Source: Goniomonas avonlea
Lineage: Eukaryota; Cryptophyceae; Goniomonadida; Goniomonadaceae
Direction of reading: 5' to 3'
Length of the DNA stretch: 10,744 bases
NCBI GenBank assembly: GCA_003573635.1
Contig: QUTJ01031294.1
Span: 1 to 10,744, forward strand
The number at the start of each line of letters is the position of its first letter. The stretch's first letter is position 1. Position numbers and translations under genes: made by a program. Below the pieces are notes generated by a model. That model worked only from the letters and a program-made list of their open reading frames with translations. It was not told the origin of the DNA and searched no databases. Shown piece by piece: positions 9,201 to 10,744 of this stretch.

Positions 9201-10744
9201 ATGCTCTCTCACACGCTTTCGCACGCTCGCGCGCGAGCGCACTTCTCGCATTGCGGTCACTGCGCGCGCGAGGGCACCTCTCACACTGCGGTCACTCCCG
9301 GAGCACCTGAGAGAGGGAATCTAGGGCGTTGTTGTAGTCAAGCTTGAGTCGCTCCAAGTCGTCCTTGTGCGACTCCGCCTCGGCCCTGAGGAGGTCGCAC
9401 TCCGTTTGGAGCTGATGCATCTCGGAGCTGCGTTTTTTGGTGATTGTGTTACGAATCCCTCTCAGCAAAAGCCCTTGTGTCCCTCACCCTCTCCCTTTGT
9501 GTCCCACCCCTCTCCCCTTGTGTCCCACCCCTCTCCCCTTGAGCTCCTCACTCTCTCCCCTTGCCTCTCCCACACAGACACGCGCGCAGGTCAAGGAGCG
9601 CAGAGTGGTTGTGCCTCGTCTTATCGATCACCCACCCCTCCCTCTCATGATCGCCCCCCTCTCGTGTTCCATGAATCTCCCCTCCCCCCCCTCCTGCTTG
9701 GGACACAGAGAAATAGGAAACGGAGAATCACCGGAGTCGACTACACTCTGCTTCAAGGCTGGTGCGTTCATCTTGGAGCTTGAAACCCTGTGTGACTGCG
9801 TCCTGCGCAATCGACTTTGCCCTCTGGAGGCCTGTCTCGAGTTCATCGACGACTTTTAAGTGGCCGTTCGCCTGCTGCTGGAGTTGGCGCACCTGTGAGA
9901 GCGCCTCCTCCTTCTCCTGGATCGTAGGTGGGTCAAATCCGGCAGAATTCTGATCACGGAAATGGGTATTTTGCATTTCGCCGACAGAAGGTGCATCTCT
10001 CCCCTCGTGTGCCGTCGCTGTCATACAGCAGCACGAAAATGGAATACCCTCTCAGCAACCCACTTATGAACAGTGTGTTCACAACCCACAACGCCAAACA
10101 GTCATGCTCTAACGGGTCAGTAAGGCCGCGTAACGTGGGGAGGAGTGCTGGGGTCAGAGGGGAGTGCGGGTGTGCGAGACTGCAGGGGGTCGAACGGCAC
10201 AACTCAAGCAGCTACCCGATTAGCCTTGGCATGGCAGGCCATTTCATGGCAGAGGGCCTCTTGTAAGTCCGCCACCTTGTCTTGTAGGTCTGACACCAGA
10301 CCCTGGAGCTGGGAGGCGTTGAAGGCACGCTCTTTGCAGCTTTCGACCATGTCTGAAGACTCCGCTGCTGACTTCTTTGCCTGAAGTCAAACGATCAGTT
10401 AAGGTCTTCGTGCTTGGTTGCAAATGGATGCTCACTGAATCCCTTCTGTGTAAAGGAGGGGTGACAGCTCAAAGCGGGTACAGGGCTAAGTATTGTAACG
10501 GAGCTGCCAATGAACCAGAGATGATCTGCTACAGAGATGACTATGAAACCTGATTTGCCTACGGAGGTGACAGCGAACCAGATATGATCAGCGAAGACAA
10601 TCGAACACAATACATCTACCTCAGCAAGTTCCCAGCGAAGTGCAGCAGCCTCAGCCTGCGAGTCTTCGATGTGGCTTGTCAGAGAGGAGTGTTGGAGCTG
10701 CGGTGGAATCAGCACAAGCCCGCACTCACGCTTTGGGCGAGAGC
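214..10744 (-). CDS. Multi-exon gene for a long coiled-coil protein (interior part, both ends missing)
   Basis: Seventeen exons on the minus strand, listed separately, join without a stop into about 597 residues (a doubtful edge exon would add 5). Intron phase agrees at every junction: phases 0, 1 and 2 all occur, and each exon's leftover bases complete a sensible codon in the next exon. Composition is dominated by E, A, L, Q, R, K and S with few prolines or glycines, and hydrophobic residues fall at 3-4 spacing. For example, heptad register continues across the 3911, 3530 and 2572 exons. Such proteins are usually structural: cytoskeletal, centrosomal, motor-tail, or SMC/golgin-like. No catalytic domain, signal peptide or membrane segment is seen. 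The initiator and stop codons lie outside the window, so length and family cannot be given. Splicing is inferred from sequence only. Confidence 0.82.
300..483. repeat. 92-bp tandem duplication carrying a MITE end
   Basis: Two units, about 300-391 and 392-483, share the GTGATG(T/C)CCCGAGTCGA block and the ATTAGACTACAGGGGGGCGACA junction at an offset of 92 bp. The first unit therefore has only the left MITE end. The duplication began after the MITE had inserted. Confidence 0.8.
371..392. mobile_element. MITE left-end fragment
   Basis: CAGGGGGGCGACA after TA, then diverging as AGTCAAACACTTT. It is a by-product of the 92-bp tandem duplication rather than a separate insertion. Confidence 0.7.
463..572. 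mobile_element. MITE copy 1 (about 110 bp)
   Basis: It begins CAGGGGGGCGACAGCTCAAA and ends ACTGTCGCCCCCCTG, inverted terminal repeats. The inside is AT-rich with GATTACAAA and TAATGATCATAA. TA precedes the left end, but the right flank is GA, so one target copy is altered. No coding capacity. It lies in the intron before the 291 exon. Confidence 0.82.
606..624 (-). CDS. Candidate 19-nt microexon
   Basis: CTTGTCAG precedes and GTAACC follows. The first base C completes GA|C (Asp) from the 996 donor, then ATT TGG CTT GAA AAC GAG (IWLENE) ends in phase 0, exactly what the 291 exon needs. Without it, the phase 2 donor at 996 cannot join the phase 0 acceptor at 291. The pyrimidine tract is short; CATAACAATATCTCTAATG lies upstream. 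Confidence 0.5.
714..874. repeat. Two 43-bp identical direct repeats
   Basis: Positions 714-756 and 802-844 are identical (start CATGTGCCCGCGCCCATCAC). A shared TGTGGCAAAT follows each copy at 781 and 865. It is a recent local duplication of about 88 bp within the intron between the 1096 and 624 exons. Confidence 0.9.
996..1096 (-). CDS. Exon (33 codons plus 2 nt)
   Basis: The acceptor is GGGCTGACGTTCACTCAG, a textbook branch plus acceptor, and the donor a consensus GTGAGTC at 995. Phase 0 in, phase 2 out. The peptide begins IRELGASPEIEDMACHDTIA and ends DLPPIVTAIR. It has prolines and serines and looks like a break in the coiled coil. An alternative acceptor (CCCTAAG) starting at 1120 adds 8 codons in the same frame. 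Confidence 0.62.
1130..1360. other. Intron stretch with G-runs and GA-rich sequence
   Basis: Runs of G at 1160-1188 and purine-rich sequence at 1244-1302 lie upstream of the 1096 exon on the gene strand, where they read as C/T-rich. No exon seen. Confidence 0.6.
1361..1740. repeat. Minisatellite, five units of 68-88 bp
   Basis: Units start at 1361, 1439, 1527, 1595 and 1674 with AA(G/C)CAGTGTGTT, and contain TTTCTCGCTCAACCTGGGTG then GGTTA(T/A)GAAGG and GACGAACAGGCGGCGTC. A sixth, broken unit is at 1868-1915. The plus strand gives several overlapping ORFs, which are by-products of the repeat. On the gene strand each unit offers AACCACGCACCCAG, an acceptor look-alike. Confidence 0.88.
1741..2228. 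other. Intron stretch, no gene recognised
   Basis: Holds only the broken minisatellite unit at 1868-1915. A minus-strand frame after GGTCCGCAG (about 2045) reads IDLKLLRGATMHH but has no credible donor. Confidence 0.5.
2276..2386 (-). pseudogene. Exon relic, copy 4, frameshifted
   Basis: It is a close copy of the 2572 exon and its donor (GATGTTGAG then GTAAGAGTCG). At least two single-base losses break the frame: GACGAAAGAGG for GGCGAGAGGAGG, and GAAAAAAATTG for GAAAAGGAATTG. The exon start and acceptor are missing, so splicing in is unlikely. The duplicated unit is about 174 bp including donor-side intron. Confidence 0.8.
2450..2572 (-). CDS. Coiled-coil exon, intact member of a tandem exon array (41 codons)
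   Basis: The acceptor is TGCTTACTCCGCGCCAG after a CT-rich tract, and the donor is GTAAGA at 2449. It is 123 nt, phase 0 both ends. The peptide begins DETALTELSIRREEEAARYT and ends with AEKELLQEELQDAE, with heptad residues L5, L8, Y19, L22, V26 and L33 in register with the preceding exons. It is the only one of four similar copies here that keeps frame, acceptor and donor together. Confidence 0.88.
2627..2868 (-). pseudogene. Exon relic, copy 2, interrupted by a MITE
   Basis: The acceptor CCGCACCAG and about 70 bp of the repeated exon are kept (reads DALTELSIRREEEAPRYGTL). After ACACTGCTA the MITE at 2657-2786 interrupts it, and the exon resumes as TAGCAGCAGTAGCACCCGAAAGG. The donor end is missing, as in copy 1. 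An 18-19-bp local duplication lies at the acceptor (two GCACCAGGGATG). Confidence 0.78.
2657..2786. mobile_element. MITE copy 2 (130 bp), inside an exon relic
   Basis: Inverted ends of about 35 bp: CAGGGGGGCGACAGCTTAAA and, at the right, CCAGTTTCAGCTGTCGCC then CCCCTC. TA flanks both sides (2655-2656 and 2787-2788). The sibling exon copies give the empty site (GCTGCTAGC or GCTGCTAATAGC), confirming the borders. Confidence 0.9.
2935..3022 (-). pseudogene. Exon relic, copy 1 of the 2572-2450 exon
   Basis: It starts after a preserved acceptor GCACCAG with GACAAAACCGCAC, matching GATGAAACTGCAC of the intact exon. It shares TTTCAATCCG, the GAGAGGAGGAAGC block and GAAAAAGAATTG. Deletions in the middle shift the frame and later restore it. 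The last third, with the donor, is replaced by intron-like CACGCATGTCACTC sequence. It therefore lacks a usable 5' splice site. Confidence 0.75.
3085..3145 (-). other. Candidate cassette (poison) exon or exon relic
   Basis: This 61-nt stretch has a rich pyrimidine tract ending in TGCGTAG and the best donor in the window, GTAAGTC at 3084. It is open in phase 0 from the previous exon. Since 61 is not a multiple of 3, splicing it to the 2572 exon would give TGA two codons later. Inside it, CTCCGCACCAAGACGAG resembles the acceptor region of the repeated exon (CTCCGCGCCAG|GATGA), so it may be a far-diverged copy. Confidence 0.3.
3474..3530 (-). CDS. Short coiled-coil exon (19 codons) beside a MITE
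   Basis: The acceptor is CTAACCCCTCGCAG and the donor GTGTGT at 3473. Phase 0 both ends. The peptide is TELAALKTEHEAMAAKILE. A MITE copy (3544-3666) ends 13 nt upstream of the exon, so the branch point and most of the pyrimidine tract lie in its terminal repeat and target duplication. Heptad register runs on into the 2572 exon. Confidence 0.78.
3544..3666. mobile_element. MITE copy 3 (123 bp), beside a splice acceptor
   Basis: The left end GAGGGGGGCGACAGCTCGAA and right end GAGCTGTTGCCCCCCCCTG are inverted repeats, with TA on both sides (3542-3543, 3667-3668). The interior is AT-rich with TGTAATCAATTGATATTATG. No ORF. See the 3530 exon for its position. Confidence 0.9.
3873..3911 (-). CDS. 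Short exon (13 codons)
   Basis: The pyrimidine tract and acceptor are excellent (CTCGTTCTTTCTGCCTCCGTTGCCCAG). The donor is GTGCTG at 3872. It is 39 nt, phase 0 both ends. The peptide is WKQISSDRIVSLQ. I9 and L12 run in heptad register into L3 and L6 of the next exon (3530), which supports their direct joining. Confidence 0.65.
4010..4200. other. Intron stretch, nothing recognised
   Basis: AT-richer unique sequence upstream of the 3911 exon on the gene strand. No coiled-coil frame, repeat or RNA is recognised. Confidence 0.5.
4231..4570. mobile_element. Foldback (inverted-repeat) element
   Basis: A perfect 16-bp inverted repeat (4244-4259 GGCCGCTCAGCGGTTC, complement at 4528-4543) sits in longer imperfect arms of 55-60 bp that continue inward (TGAAT, GAATCCT) into CT/GA-rich sequence and outward to CCTAGG/CCTTAGG. 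About 220 bp lie between the arms, with a purine tract at 4444-4510. It has the architecture of a MITE unrelated to the TA-flanked family. Target duplication is not clear. Confidence 0.65.
4757..4790 (+). other. G-run cluster (G-quadruplex candidate)
   Basis: Runs of ten or more G, then five, three and six G, separated by 1-6 bases on the plus strand. Four G-runs of three or more meet the usual G-quadruplex pattern. Confidence 0.7.
4835..5272. repeat. Long CTCC-rich pyrimidine tract
   Basis: Almost pure C/T on the plus strand from 4835 to 4948 and 5041 to 5272, interrupted by the third repeat copy. The 199-residue plus-strand ORF across it (4682-5281) is S/P/L low complexity and not a credible protein. 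On the gene strand it is a GGA-rich purine stretch in the longest intron. Confidence 0.9.
5011..5022 (-). other. Candidate 12-nt microexon (uncertain)
   Basis: AGTCTTGAACAG (SLEQ) sits between TTGATCCCAG and GTGCGACATG, so it has an AG acceptor, a GT donor and phase 0 on both sides. It lies in the copy of a three-copy degenerate repeat that alone keeps both splice signals. No pyrimidine tract precedes it, and heptad spacing with the flanking exons does not favour or exclude it. Confidence 0.2.
5297..5365 (-). CDS. Coiled-coil exon (23 codons)
   Basis: The acceptor is CATTGCCTCGACAG with CTTTTACTG upstream, and the donor is GTAATT at 5296. Phase 0 both sides. The peptide starts TERQRLEEELEQMRERV and ends NTLEYQ, with hydrophobic residues at 4-3 spacing (L6, L10, M13, V17, L20). 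The intron after it is the longest here (about 1385 nt) and could hide further small exons. Confidence 0.85.
5489..5530. repeat. (CCCT)n microsatellite
   Basis: CCCT repeated about seven times, then CTCTCT. It is in the intron between the 5674 and 5365 exons. Confidence 0.9.
5573..5674 (-). CDS. Coiled-coil exon (34 codons)
   Basis: The acceptor is AACCGACCACTGCAG and the donor GTCAGG at 5572. Phase 0 on both sides. The peptide begins TEAIRREQTAASEKHFEEG and ends IMGHSLDASE. The donor is not optimal (GTC), but it gives a phase-compatible end just before the run FFATAG. An alternative acceptor 30 nt upstream (GGGGCAG) would break phase. Confidence 0.68.
5892..6080. repeat. 21-bp minisatellite with a terminal hairpin
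   Basis: About seven units of CATCACCACCTCGACCACCG plus one base, two of them 23 bp long. The last unit runs into CATCGC-TCCG-GCGATG and a GATGGTGGTGGTGGTGG arm that pairs back with the CCACCACCAT side. The plus-strand frame (TTSTTAITTSTTAI) is a by-product. Confidence 0.88.
6128..6310. repeat. 16-bp perfect palindrome with a half copy downstream
   Basis: CACGTACTAGTACGTG at 6128-6143 is its own reverse complement. ACTAGTACGT recurs at 6301-6310, followed by a similar TACGTAG. The 160-bp segment between shows nothing recognisable. 6311-6440 is plain intron. Confidence 0.75.
6441..6497 (-). CDS. Short coiled-coil exon (19 codons)
   Basis: It is preceded by a long CT-rich tract (plus-strand GA repeat at 6513-6577) and TTCTGACCTGAAGCGCAG. 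The donor is GTACGC at 6440. Phase 0 at both ends. The peptide is AKVDEQSQLRVEAEKLLET. An adjacent AG four bases upstream would break phase. The frame stays open for about 17 codons past the donor, so a longer exon is possible. Confidence 0.72.
6513..6577. repeat. GA-rich tract serving as pyrimidine tract
   Basis: GAGAGGGAGAG-type purines on the plus strand read as CTCTCCC on the gene strand, directly before the 6497 exon acceptor. Confidence 0.75.
6800..6926 (-). CDS. Coiled-coil exon (42 codons plus 1 nt)
   Basis: The acceptor is CACGGCTGCAG and the donor a consensus GTGAGTG at 6799. The first base completes GA|A (Glu). Of the three AGs clustered at the acceptor, only the one giving start 6926 keeps phase. 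The peptide begins EGKSLGAVSSLLEGTAIAWG and ends RDSCREQVEALQ. The upstream pyrimidine tract is weak. Confidence 0.8.
6927..7327 (-). other. Intron, nothing beyond a purine/G-rich patch
   Basis: The only notable content is at 7173-7220, a GAGAGAGGGCGACAGAGGGG-type patch with G-runs. No exon or element recognised. Confidence 0.55.
7328..7487 (-). CDS. Coiled-coil exon (52 full codons, phase 1 in, phase 2 out)
   Basis: The acceptor is excellent: TTGCTGACC branch-like site, then CCTGTCTCTTGCGGCAG. The first two bases AG complete G|AG (Glu). The donor GTACGT starts at 7327. The peptide begins TLIAPVLVLRAAAASAIAEK and continues with ALDQLSGLQDNFNALSAEV and LRTLRDLAL. A roughly 70% similar copy of its first 50-60 bp plus acceptor lies upstream at 7602-7673. 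Confidence 0.83.
7602..7673 (-). pseudogene. Relic of the 7487 exon's 5' end and acceptor
   Basis: CCTGTGGCAG|AGACGTTCATCACGTCAG parallels CTTGCGGCAG|AGACGTTGATCGCGCCAG of the real exon 165 bp downstream, with similarity of about 70% over 70 bp. It keeps an acceptor and open frame but no phase-compatible donor. Confidence 0.65.
7719..7766. repeat. Three perfect 16-bp tandem repeats
   Basis: GAGCACAGTTCGAGAG three times without a change, then a partial GGAGCACAGT. It lies in the intron between the 8222 and 7487 exons. Confidence 0.95.
7897..8008. repeat. 23-bp perfect tandem array, 4.9 copies
   Basis: The unit TCTCAGATCTGATCTACCAT plus CCC is repeated with no mismatch at 7897, 7920, 7943, 7966 and 7989 (last one 20 nt). 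Each holds the palindrome CAGATCTG. It ends 20 nt from the donor of the 8222-8029 exon. Perfect identity means recent expansion and likely length polymorphism. Confidence 0.97.
8029..8222 (-). CDS. Coiled-coil exon (64 full codons)
   Basis: The acceptor is TTTGACATTGACGTTAG just above 8222. It enters in phase 2 (first base G completes Trp) and leaves in phase 1 at donor GTAACG (8028). The peptide begins REGHEEEFERAKADVHMY and includes RLEAKQQAHEALALEVAEK and ITEELRARKAETLAAT. It is the strongest coiled-coil segment in the window. The 23-bp array in the next intron ends only 20 nt from its donor. Confidence 0.85.
8288..8735. repeat. Diverged block duplication including an exon end
   Basis: 8299-8345 and 8511-8560 share AAAGGACGCGCACACT and GGAGAC. 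AGCCACAG occurs at 8361 and 8612, and CCAGTAGTCAGC at 8381 and 8720. The order is kept while the offset grows from 212 to 339 bp, so the second block has gained insertions, or the first lost sequence. The last match is the 3' end and first donor base of the 8836-8721 exon. Confidence 0.65.
8721..8836 (-). CDS. Coiled-coil exon (38 codons plus 2 nt)
   Basis: The acceptor is GAGCGTTTCAACAG and the donor GTATGG at 8720. It enters in phase 0 and leaves in phase 2, the TG being completed to TGG (Trp) by the 8222 exon. The peptide begins EKTKTSEEAGKASVLVDEVR and ends with LEHSVLEADY. Its last 12 nt also occur in a degenerate block at 8381-8392 in the next intron, a relic of this exon end. Confidence 0.8.
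9000..9300. repeat. Duplicated CG-rich and AT-rich intron sequence
   Basis: CCATACAGACAGCTCCCCC occurs at 9000 and 9090. GCGCGCGAGCGCACTTCTC with CACTGCG/CATTGCG occurs near 9056, 9229 and, changed, 9265. Between them 9110-9202 is AT-rich with ATATATATA runs. It fills most of the intron between the 9427 and 8836 exons. Confidence 0.75.
9307..9427 (-). CDS. Coiled-coil exon (40 codons, phase 2 in)
   Basis: The acceptor is the CAG at 9430-9428; the first base C completes CG|C (Arg) from the previous exon. The donor is GTGCTC at 9306, phase 0. The peptide begins SEMHQLQTECDLLRAEAES and ends NNALDSLSQ. The pyrimidine tract before the acceptor is weak (an A-run), but CGTAACAC upstream is a good branch-site match and the phase fit is exact. 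Confidence 0.82.
9472..9570. repeat. 21-bp pyrimidine-rich minisatellite
   Basis: Four to five units of CCTTGTGTCCCACCCCTCTC plus one base, with changes in the outer units. It makes the intron between the 9916 and 9427 exons purine-rich on the gene strand. 9571-9725 is also C/T-rich without further structure. Confidence 0.85.
9732..9916 (-). CDS. Coiled-coil exon (61 codons plus 2 nt)
   Basis: The acceptor is TTTGACCCACCTACGATCCAG, with a clear branch-like TTTGACC. The donor GTGATT starts at 9731, leaving CG to be completed by the next exon (phase 2, giving arginine). The peptide begins EKEEALSQVRQLQQQANGH and ends ERTSLEAECSRL. It is dense in charged and Q residues with heptad leucines. The donor is needed: read-through meets TGA immediately. 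Confidence 0.85.
9917..10215 (-). other. Intron, nothing recognised
   Basis: Unique sequence of mixed composition. No repeat, element or further exon seen. Confidence 0.6.
10216..10380 (-). CDS. Coiled-coil exon (55 codons)
   Basis: The acceptor is CGTTTGACTTCAG (TTGAC as possible branch site, pyrimidines before CAG) and the donor is GTAGCT at 10215. It is 165 nt, phase 0 on both sides. The peptide begins AKKSAAESSDMVESCKERAF and includes LVSDLQDKVADLQEAL, with regular L/V/L spacing. It ends CHEMACHAKANR; a similar EDMACHD occurs in the 1096 exon. Confidence 0.82.
10453..10486. mobile_element. Degenerate MITE end
   Basis: AAGGAGGGGTGACAGCTCAA then AGCGGGTACAGG, after TA, matches the MITE left end with several changes. 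No matching right end is found. It is probably an old, truncated copy in the intron between the 10697 and 10380 exons. Confidence 0.55.
10505..10610. repeat. Degenerate 63-bp direct repeat
   Basis: AACCAGAGATGATC and AACCAGATATGATC recur at about 63-bp spacing, with a weaker intermediate copy. In the frame continuing from the 10697 exon they read ADHLWF and ADHIWF within a hydrophobic stretch. Confidence 0.55.
10620..10697 (-). CDS. Coiled-coil exon (26 codons)
   Basis: The acceptor is GATTCCACCGCAG just above 10697, with CTGAT as a possible branch site. The donor GTAGAT starts at 10619. It is 78 nt, phase 0 at both ends. The peptide begins LQHSSLTSHIEDSQ and ends with AAALRWELAE, a typical amphipathic helix. 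The reading frame stays open past the donor into the intron, so retention of this intron would not stop translation at once. Confidence 0.72.
10730..10744 (-). CDS. Possible 3' end of an exon at the window edge
   Basis: Reads ALAQS and ends at a strong GTGAGTG donor. Joined to the 10697 exon it would continue in phase 0. The intron implied would be only 32 nt, far shorter than every other intron here (207-1385 nt). Alternatively the 10697 exon simply reads through to the edge (the frame is open upstream, ending ...CGLVLIPPQ), or its true upstream exon lies outside the window. Low confidence. Confidence 0.25.

Noticed and set aside
9110-9205. AT-rich region with TATATA as a promoter
   Set aside because: It lies within an intron between two phase-matched exons, with no sign of a transcription start or new gene.
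9367-9859. Two overlapping plus-strand ORFs of 138-140 residues
   Set aside because: They are antisense to the 9427 and 9916 exons and cross the 21-bp minisatellite; the minus frames have coherent coiled-coil sequence and splice sites.

Overview
The window looks like part of a nuclear gene from an intron-rich eukaryote. No stretch of it reads as a prokaryotic gene. The ORFs are short, and those that look like protein are on the minus strand, bounded by AG/GT splice signals and separated by introns full of microsatellites, minisatellites and small foldback elements. The organism is inferred only: a chromerid-type alga (for example Chromera), or another alga or protist with large repeat-laden introns such as a brown alga, would fit. 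The sequence alone does not decide this.

Main content: one minus-strand gene, entering at the right edge (10744) and still open at the left (about 214). I traced 17 exons plus a doubtful 18th at the edge by requiring a plausible AG acceptor, a GT donor, an open frame and matching intron phase at every junction. All phases agree from 10697 down to 214. Joined, they give about 600 residues without a stop, very rich in E, A, L, Q, R and K with heptad-like spacing. This is an interior part of a long alpha-helical coiled-coil protein. Neither its start nor its end is in the window, and I cannot name the family.

Layout, right to left (direction of transcription): exons at 10697-10620, 10380-10216, 9916-9732, 9427-9307, 8836-8721, 8222-8029, 7487-7328, 6926-6800, 6497-6441, 5674-5573, 5365-5297, 3911-3873, 3530-3474, 2572-2450, 1096-996, 624-606 (19 nt) and 291-214. 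Introns run from about 207 to 1385 nt. They hold a 23-bp perfect array (7897-8008), 16-bp and 21-bp arrays, a 68-88-bp minisatellite (1361-1740), a long pyrimidine tract (4835-5272), an inverted-repeat element (4231-4570) and several copies of a MITE-like element with TA target duplications (463-572, 2657-2786, 3544-3666, fragments at 371 and 10453).

Most unusual points: (1) the introns carry broken copies of neighbouring exons, clearest in a tandem array of the 2572-2450 exon in which only one copy is intact; (2) a MITE inserted into one broken copy after the duplication; (3) another MITE copy ends 13 nt from a functional-looking splice acceptor, so the branch point and pyrimidine tract probably come from the element; (4) a cassette with a perfect GTAAGT donor (3145-3085) would force an immediate stop if spliced in. 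No RNA gene, promoter, CRISPR or second gene is supported.
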